A DNA stretch of 64,000 bases from Cohaesibacter sp. ES.047 (GTDB lineage Bacteria > Pseudomonadota > Alphaproteobacteria > Rhizobiales > Cohaesibacteraceae), in contig NZ_LT907844.1 of the NCBI RefSeq assembly GCF_900215505.1, positions 5,007,078 to 5,071,077 of the forward strand, in the 5' to 3' direction. Below, piece after piece: positions 58,987 through 64,000 of this stretch. Below the pieces are notes generated by a model. The model did no database searches. It was given only the letters and a program-made list of their open reading frames with translations, and was not told where the DNA came from. Each line of letters begins with the position of its first letter. Positions within the stretch are counted from its first letter, which is position 1. Made by a program: the position numbers and the translations under genes.

Positions 58987-59904
58987 TTATTCGGCATCCG
59001 CGGTTGCAGTCTTGACCGGGCGCATCCCCAGCAAATGACAGATGGCATAGACCAGATTGGCCCGGTTCAACGTGTAGAAATGGAACTCGTCAACGCCGCG
59101 CGCATGAAGATCCTCGACCTGTTCGGCAGCCATCGCAGCAGACACCAGTCGATGGGTATCAGCATCATTCTCCAGCCCTTCGAACCGGTTAGCCAGCCAT
59201 TGCGGCACACTCGCCCCGGCCCGGGTGGCAAATCCTGCGGCCTGGGTGAAATTGTGGATCGGCATGATGCCCGGCACGATGGGAATGAAGATCCCGGCGC
59301 GCCGCACCCGCTCAACAAAGGCCTCATAGAGGTCATTATCAAAGAAGAACTGCGTGATTGCCTTGGTCGCCCCGGCGTCCACCTTCTGGCGCAACAGCTC
59401 GATATCGGTCGCAAAGTCGGAGCTTTCCGGGTGCTTCTCCGGATAGGCCGAGACAAAGACATCAAACTCACCCAGCTCCTTGATCCCCGAGACGAGAGCA
59501 GGCGAGCCCGAGTAGCCGCCTTCATGAGCTTCATATTTCGCCCCTACCCCATCCACGGGGTCGCCGCGCAGGGCAACGATCTGCTTGACACCAATCTCGC
59601 GATAGGACCGGATGACGTCGTTCACTTCTTCCTTGGTCGCCCCGACGCACGTCAGATGCGCGGCTGTCGGAATGCCCGCTTCCTTGATGATCCGCTCGAC
59701 CGTGGCATGGGTACGCTCACGGGTAGAGCCGCCCGCTCCATAGGTCACGGATACGAATTCGGGTGCCAACGGCGCAAGGCGCTGAACACTCTCCCACAGC
59801 ATGGCTTCCATCTTTGGACTCTTTGGGGGAAAGAACTCAAAGGAGATTTTCAGCTTGTCGGCGGACCGGCTACGGCGACCGCTTCGTTCAGCATTGGGAG
59901 TCAT
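58987..59904 (-). CDS. metF: 5,10-methylenetetrahydrofolate reductase MetF
   Basis: 305 residues, FAD-containing TIM barrel. ISFEFFPPKSPKMEAMLW opens it; FVSVTYGAGGSTRERTHA, HLTCVGATKEEVNDVI, IVALRGDPVDG and ITQFFFDNDLYEAF are family motifs. It makes the methyl-THF used by MetH. It lies 74 bases ahead of metH and 112 bases after the ArsR-methyltransferase gene on the same strand, consistent with one operon. Confidence 0.96.
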   Translation of the reverse strand: MTPNAERSGRRSRSADKLKISFEFFPPKSPKMEAMLWESVQRLAPLAPEFVSVTYGAGGSTRERTHATVERIIKEAGIPTAAHLTCVGATKEEVNDVIRSYREIGVKQIVALRGDPVDGVGAKYEAHEGGYSGSPALVSGIKELGEFDVFVSAYPEKHPESSDFATDIELLRQKVDAGATKAITQFFFDNDLYEAFVERVRRAGIFIPIVPGIMPIHNFTQAAGFATRAGASVPQWLANRFEGLENDADTHRLVSAAMAAEQVEDLHARGVDEFHFYTLNRANLVYAICHLLGMRPVKTATADAE

Positions 59905-60016
59905 CGTGTCTCTTTCGTCTATTACTTCAGACCCTGCTTCGCTCGAACAGCGAGCAAAGGATCAAATGGTCGAAACCCAATCGGTCAACAAGCCGAAAGC
60001 GGTATAATAAATCGTG

Positions 60017-61000
60017 TCAGCTCTTGCGACCGGCTTCACTCGTTTTGCGCGCCACCCAGATCGTCACCGTCAAATGCGCCGAATAGGCTTCATCGGGTTT
60101 CATCTCGGCCTTGAGATCACGCGCCAGTTCAACCGTGAAACCGGCCTGCTCCATCCAGCGGCGCATGACGTCATGGGAGAAGCCCAACCGTCGGTGCGCG
60201 TGATCCTTTCGCAAGAATTCATGATCATGAGGGGCAAAATCGACAACCAGAATGCGCCCGTCCGGCACCATAACATTGGCCGCCTCGAACAGGGCTGCGG
60301 ATGGATCGTCGAGATAATGCAGCACCTGATGCAGGGTCACCAGATCAAACCGCCGATCAAGCGAGGCAAGATCCAGAATATCACCCTGCTGGACATGCAG
60401 ATGGCCATGATTGGGGCCATCGAGCCGCGAACGGGCAATCGCCAGCATCGACCGGTTGACGTCAATTCCCAGTCCCTGACGGCACAACCCCGCAAGAAGC
60501 GACAGAATGCTCCCCGTTCCGGTGCCCAGATCCAGCAGGCGCTCGACCGGCTGATCTCCAAGAGCGGAAATGATGGCTTGGTCCACGGCACTTTCGGGCG
60601 CATGCAGCTCGCGCAATTCGTCCCAATGCTCCGCATTGAGCTGGAAATAGTCGGCTGCCTGCTGGACATTGGTTGCCTTGATCTGATGGAGGCGCTCCAG
60701 ATCCCTGCGGATCATAACATCGCCCCGATCCAGCAGCTTGAGCGAGGCCGAAAGAAGATTGCTCTTGGCCTCATCCTGCGTCAGGCAGTAATAAACCCAA
60801 GCCCCTTCGGGCAGGCGTTCAACCAGCCCGGCCTCATAGAGTAGCTTCAGATGGCGCGAAATGCGCGGCTGGCTCTGATTGAGAATAGCCGTCAAATCCT
60901 TGACCGACAAATCCCCCTCGGCCAGCAACGCAAGCAGGCGCAACCGCGTCGTCTCACCACTGGCCTTCAACAGTCCAACCATTTCTTCAAGTGCTAACAT
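60017..61000 (-). CDS. ArsR-family regulator fused to a SAM-dependent methyltransferase-like domain
   Basis: 327 residues. A winged helix (residues 1-95: TTRLRLLALLAEGDLSVKDL and LNQSQPRISRHLKLLYEAGL) is fused to a class I methyltransferase domain (LLDLGTGTGSILSLLAGL near residue 155, then VTLHQVLHYLDDP). Such fusions sit in front of metF-metH in many alphaproteobacteria and probably sense SAM or SAH, related to the SahR group. A perfect 18-bp palindrome 17 bases upstream of the ATG is the likely autoregulatory operator. Confidence 0.9.
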   Translation of the reverse strand: MLALEEMVGLLKASGETTRLRLLALLAEGDLSVKDLTAILNQSQPRISRHLKLLYEAGLVERLPEGAWVYYCLTQDEAKSNLLSASLKLLDRGDVMIRRDLERLHQIKATNVQQAADYFQLNAEHWDELRELHAPESAVDQAIISALGDQPVERLLDLGTGTGSILSLLAGLCRQGLGIDVNRSMLAIARSRLDGPNHGHLHVQQGDILDLASLDRRFDLVTLHQVLHYLDDPSAALFEAANVMVPDGRILVVDFAPHDHEFLRKDHAHRRLGFSHDVMRRWMEQAGFTVELARDLKAEMKPDEAYSAHLTVTIWVARKTSEAGRKS

Positions 61001-61016
61001 TGACTACCCTCAAACA

Positions 61017-61034
61017 TATAAAGATATCTTTATA
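61017..61034. promoter_or_regulatory. Perfect 18-bp palindrome upstream of the ArsR-metF-metH unit
   Basis: TATAAAGATATCTTTATA is exactly self-complementary and 17 bases before the regulator's start codon. Similar AT-rich palindromes are typical ArsR-family operators. A second copy was not seen before metF or metH, supporting a single operon. Confidence 0.8.
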
Positions 61035-61441
61035 CGATGAGAATTAGCCAATCAAGACCATTCTTGCCACAGCTCACAAGGCAATGACAAAAGTCCCTAA
61101 CAAATTCGTACCCCAATCAAACAAAGCCGGCCAGAGACTGGCAGGGCTTTGCGATAGGCAATCGCTCATTCCAAAACCTGACAGAGACTGAGCGCGGCCA
61201 ATCCTGCGACCTGGCCTCTTGATGAACGCCAAAAACAGGACCCACTGGGATTTGGCGTATCTGGTCACCGTCTCGGAGCAGGAACAAGGCGTTGATCCCT
61301 TTTGCCCGTGCGACAGGCGGCCCTGCACATAGAGGCGCTGTTGCGCGCGCGAGAAGGCTGCCTTCAAGGAATGCAGAAACCCTGACTTGTGCCAATCACC
61401 CAACTCCTGACGATAGAGAAAGTCAGACTGCGGATGCCTGA
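61035..61441. other. Spacer without a supported gene
   Basis: The region from the ArsR operator to the tandem repeat holds a minus-strand open frame (61074-61403, 109 codons) with no ribosome-binding site, no recognisable domain and a cysteine/tryptophan-rich composition unlike the neighbouring genes. I treat it as non-coding. Confidence 0.4.
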
Positions 61442-61513
61442 CCCCGATCTTGTGTCTGGCCCCGATCTTGTGTCTGGCCCCGATCTTGTGTCTGGCCCCG
61501 ATCTTGTGTCTGA
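61442..61513. repeat. Four tandem copies of an 18-bp unit
   Basis: CCCCGATCTTGTGTCTGG is repeated four times head to tail, the last copy differing only at its final base. It lies in the spacer downstream of the aminotransferase gene. The identical copies indicate recent slippage. Confidence 0.95.
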
Positions 61514-61609
61514 CACCCTATCCGTTGCTCAGACGATTGGTTTATAGATCACCGTTGCTATGTCACCGCTTTTTCCAATGGTCACGCCGGCGGGAAAGTG
61601 TGAGGGGCG

Positions 61610-62794
61610 TCAAAAGCTGCTCGGCAGGCGAAAGCGCAAGGTCGCGATAACGTCGCTCTCGGCATTGGCAAAGGCTGCCCGCAAATAGGCCTGCTGGTTG
61701 GCGCCAAAACCGGTGCCGGGCAACATCAGGATGCCATGGTCACCTGCGAGCCTTTGGGTAATCTGCATCGCGTCCTCAGCACCAAACGGGTGTTTGAGAT
61801 AGGCAAAATAGGCACCGATCGATGCAATCTCCCAGCCGTCAACCGAAGCGATCGCAGCCTTGAAGGCTTCTCGGCGCAAGGCGATCTCGGCTCTGTTGTC
61901 CACTCTCCACTCACCGAGCGTTTCGATGGCCTTGGCGACCGCATGCTGGGCAGGCCTTGGAGCACAAATCTGCAGATTGTCCATTACCTTGAGCAATTGC
62001 TCCATCAGCGTCCCGCCGCACAGCACGGCACCGACCCGGTGGCCCGGAATGCAAAAGACCTTGGAGAAGCTGTAGAGATGCACAAAATGGCTCTCCCAGT
62101 CAGGTTTACTGAATAGGGCGTGCGGGCGGCCTGCTCCCTGATCGAGAAAGTCCCGATAGGTCTCATCTACCACCAGATAAGCGCCCGCATCCCGGCAAAT
62201 CTCATAAGCAGCCTCAAGGAAGGTCGAAGGATAGACCGCGCCCGTCGGATTGTTCGGTGTGACGATATAAACGGCACGGGTCTTTTTCGTCATGGCCTCT
62301 TTGAGGGCTTCGGCGTTCGGCACAAAACCATCTTCCGCCAAGGCATCGACAAAGCGCACCGTAATGCCAAGCATATCGAGTGTCATTTCGTGGTTGAAAT
62401 AGAAAGGACGAACAATAAGAACCTCGTCGCCGGGTCTGGTTAACGCCAAAGCCGTGATGAAAAAGGCCTGATTGCCACCAGCCGTGATTTGCACATTCTT
62501 GGCCTCAACCTTGCTGCCATAGGCGGTTGAGACGTCCCGAGCGAGCGCTTCGCGCAAACCCAATTCGCCCTGAATGGCCCCATAACCGGCAAGACTGGCG
62601 CTGCCCGCGGCCTCTGAGAGCCATCCCAGCAAGTCGGGATGGGGCAGATAGCCGGGCACCGCCTGCGATAGATCGATTGAGGGGCCCTTTCCTCCATCAT
62701 AGCGGCTAAGGCAAGCTTGAACCTTCGGGATGGGCGGCGGAGACAGGCGGGCAACCAGTGGATTGATCCCGGCGGGAGAGGAAGTTTCAGACAT
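61610..62794 (-). CDS. PLP-dependent class I/II aminotransferase
   Basis: 394 residues, fold-type I. LAGYGAIQGELGLREALA, the ITAGGNQAFFI loop, TPNNPTGAVYPSTFLEAA, VDETYRDF and the PLP lysine in LYSFSKVFCIPGHRVGAV near residue 243 are clear. It belongs to the aspartate aminotransferase superfamily; the substrate is unknown. The ATG at 62794 follows AGAG; the in-frame extension upstream is weaker. It is 36 bases downstream of an FAD-linked oxidase gene on the same strand, which suggests a joint catabolic role for a hydroxy/keto/amino acid series. Confidence 0.9.
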   Translation of the reverse strand: MSETSSPAGINPLVARLSPPPIPKVQACLSRYDGGKGPSIDLSQAVPGYLPHPDLLGWLSEAAGSASLAGYGAIQGELGLREALARDVSTAYGSKVEAKNVQITAGGNQAFFITALALTRPGDEVLIVRPFYFNHEMTLDMLGITVRFVDALAEDGFVPNAEALKEAMTKKTRAVYIVTPNNPTGAVYPSTFLEAAYEICRDAGAYLVVDETYRDFLDQGAGRPHALFSKPDWESHFVHLYSFSKVFCIPGHRVGAVLCGGTLMEQLLKVMDNLQICAPRPAQHAVAKAIETLGEWRVDNRAEIALRREAFKAAIASVDGWEIASIGAYFAYLKHPFGAEDAMQITQRLAGDHGILMLPGTGFGANQQAYLRAAFANAESDVIATLRFRLPSSF

Positions 62795-62830
62795 CTGTTC
62801 TCTTTTCAAAACCAATTGCGGATGGCAGCC

Positions 62831-64000
62831 TTACGGAAGCACTTTCCCCGGATTAAGGAGGTTATTCGGATCCAGCGTTGTCTTCAAATTCTGCATCAGC
62901 GCAAGCTCCAATGGGCTGCGCGAATGGCCCAACCATGGCCTTTTCAGTGCGCCAATACCATGCTCGGCCGATATGCTGCCGCGATAGGATCTGGCAAGGT
63001 CATAGATGATTTTCTCGATCGCCGTGTGGCCCGCGGGCGAGGACATCGGGACCGAGGCCATGATATGCAGATTGCCATCGGCAGCATGACCGAAAAAGAC
63101 GGCCCTCACCTGCGGGTAGGCTTCGTTCAGAGCGGTGCGGCAAGCCTGTGCAAAGGGGCCGAGGGAATGGATGGGAAGCGAAATGTCAAAGCTTTCATGC
63201 TCACCGAGCACAGGCTCGATCTCTGCACTGGCGTCGCGAATGGCCCACAGCCTTTCGGTCTCGCTCAGCGATTTGGCTAGCACCGCGTCCTCGACAATCC
63301 CGGCCTCAAAGCAGTCCGAGAGATAGGCCTCAAGAACGGCCCCGCAGCCAGCCTCCTCAGGGCCGCTCGCCTCGATGAGGAAATAAAAGTCGTGAGGGTC
63401 GGGAAAGGGATCGCTGCAGCCGGTCACATTCTGAGTGACCATCGACCAATAGTCGGGCCACATGACTTCAAAGGTGGAAAGGCGCGGGCCCAGTTTTCGC
63501 CGCGCCCGGACGAAGGCCTGCATGGCACTGTCAAAGTCTCTGGTCGCAACCATTGCCAGTTCGGACCAGCCCGGCTTTGGCTGCAGCGCCAGAACCACGC
63601 GGGTGACGACCCCGAGGCTCCCTTCCGATCCGATGAAAAGCTGCTTGAGATCAAATCCGGCATTGTTCTTGAGCATGGGGGAGAGGTCATCAAGAATGGA
63701 GCCGTCGGCCAGCACCACTTCCAGCCCCAACACGGATTGGCGTGTCATGCCATAGCGCAAGACGCGTGTGCCCCCGGCATTGGTGGCAACAGTGCCGCCG
63801 ATGGTACAGCTGCCTCGGGCACCAAAGTCAACGGGGCACAAAAGGCCGCTCTTTTCAGCGGCCTGCTGCAGTGCTTGAAGCGGCACGCCAGCCTCAATTG
63901 TGGCGGTCATGGCGACCGGGTCAATGGAGAGGATCTTGTTCATCCTCTCAAGCGACAGCGCCACAGAACCGGGCGACGGGATCGCCCCACCACACAAACC
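62831..64000 (-). CDS. FAD-linked oxidase, GlcD/D-2-hydroxyacid dehydrogenase type (5' end outside window)
   Basis: The last 389 residues are visible. The frame is open to the window edge, entering inside the FAD domain at GLCGGAIPSP, so the N terminus is missing. PVDFGARGSCTIGGTVATNAG and FIGSEGSLGVVTRV belong to the FAD domain; FGHAADGNLHIMASV and SAEHGIGALKRPWLG to the C-terminal oxidase domain. It is related to, but clearly different from, the FAD oxidase at 5133-6548. The substrate is probably a D-2-hydroxyacid. Confidence 0.9.
   Translation of the reverse strand, partial: GLCGGAIPSPGSVALSLERMNKILSIDPVAMTATIEAGVPLQALQQAAEKSGLLCPVDFGARGSCTIGGTVATNAGGTRVLRYGMTRQSVLGLEVVLADGSILDDLSPMLKNNAGFDLKQLFIGSEGSLGVVTRVVLALQPKPGWSELAMVATRDFDSAMQAFVRARRKLGPRLSTFEVMWPDYWSMVTQNVTGCSDPFPDPHDFYFLIEASGPEEAGCGAVLEAYLSDCFEAGIVEDAVLAKSLSETERLWAIRDASAEIEPVLGEHESFDISLPIHSLGPFAQACRTALNEAYPQVRAVFFGHAADGNLHIMASVPMSSPAGHTAIEKIIYDLARSYRGSISAEHGIGALKRPWLGHSRSPLELALMQNLKTTLDPNNLLNPGKVLP

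Noticed and set aside
61074-61403. 109-codon minus-strand frame in the spacer after the ArsR gene
   Set aside because: No ribosome-binding site, no recognisable domain and atypical composition; more likely chance.
61450-61650. Plus-strand frame encoding a repeated Cys-Leu-Ala-Pro-Ile-Leu peptide
   Set aside because: Produced only by the 18-bp tandem repeat; no start signal.

Overview
The window looks like chromosomal DNA from an alphaproteobacterium of the order Hyphomicrobiales (Rhizobiales). The evidence is the complete division and cell-wall (dcw) cluster in the order mraZ-rsmH-ftsL-ftsI-murE-murF-mraY-murD-ftsW-murG-murC-murB-ddl-ftsQ-ftsA-ftsZ-lpxC-bamD-recN-ligA, an FtsZ with a very long P/Q/E-rich linker, a DUF4169/ribbon-helix-helix gene pair, an ArsR-methyltransferase regulator in front of metF-metH, and djlA/amiD near rnpB and mraZ. 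A marine genus such as Cohaesibacter or a Stappiaceae member is a low-confidence guess. No tRNA, insertion sequence, prophage or CRISPR array was seen.

Layout. Positions 1-391: end of a DUF4169 gene and a small ribbon-helix-helix protein. 533-6548 (minus): a giant AsmA-family protein whose best start is a CTG codon, and an FAD-linked oxidase of the D-lactate/glycolate type. 7113-13865 (plus): two different ClC chloride-channel proteins, UvrD helicase and PrmA. 13866-14947: a spacer with two tandem, related small-protein genes (51 and 44 residues, minus strand), each with its own terminator. 14948-16762: aminopeptidase P. 16787-43048 (minus): ligA, recN, bamD, lpxC, ftsZAQ, ddl, a 72-residue unknown gene and the murein-precursor and division genes up to mraZ. 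43049-54609: an accessory stretch with a UspA/AGCS symporter pair, rnpB, a MocR-type regulator divergent from an FMN-binding protein, a MATE pump with a glyoxalase-like partner, amiD, djlA, an extensin-like lipoprotein and an amidase. 54929-55006: a 25-residue membrane-peptide gene. 55214-61000 (minus): metH, metF and their probable regulator. 61610-64000 (minus): an aminotransferase and a second FAD-linked oxidase cut by the window end.

How the genes work together. The minus-strand block 22008-43048 supplies lipid II synthesis (MurB-F, Ddl, MraY, MurG), septal synthesis (FtsW, FtsI), divisome assembly (FtsL, FtsQ, FtsA, FtsZ) and the first committed lipid A step (LpxC). BamD adds outer-membrane protein assembly. 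A terminator after the 72-residue gene divides the block into mraZ-to-murB and ddl-to-ftsZ transcription units. MetH, MetF and the ArsR-methyltransferase form a methionine unit headed by a perfect 18-bp palindrome.

No clearly new multi-gene system was found. The most interesting signals are small or regulatory: the tandem small-protein paralogues, the CTG start, a five-unit 10-bp-periodic MraZ-type repeat over the presumed mraZ promoter, an rnpB promoter whose -35 box contains the stop codon of the upstream gene, a MATE promoter with a palindrome centred on its -10 box, and the 25-residue membrane peptide with a structured leader.
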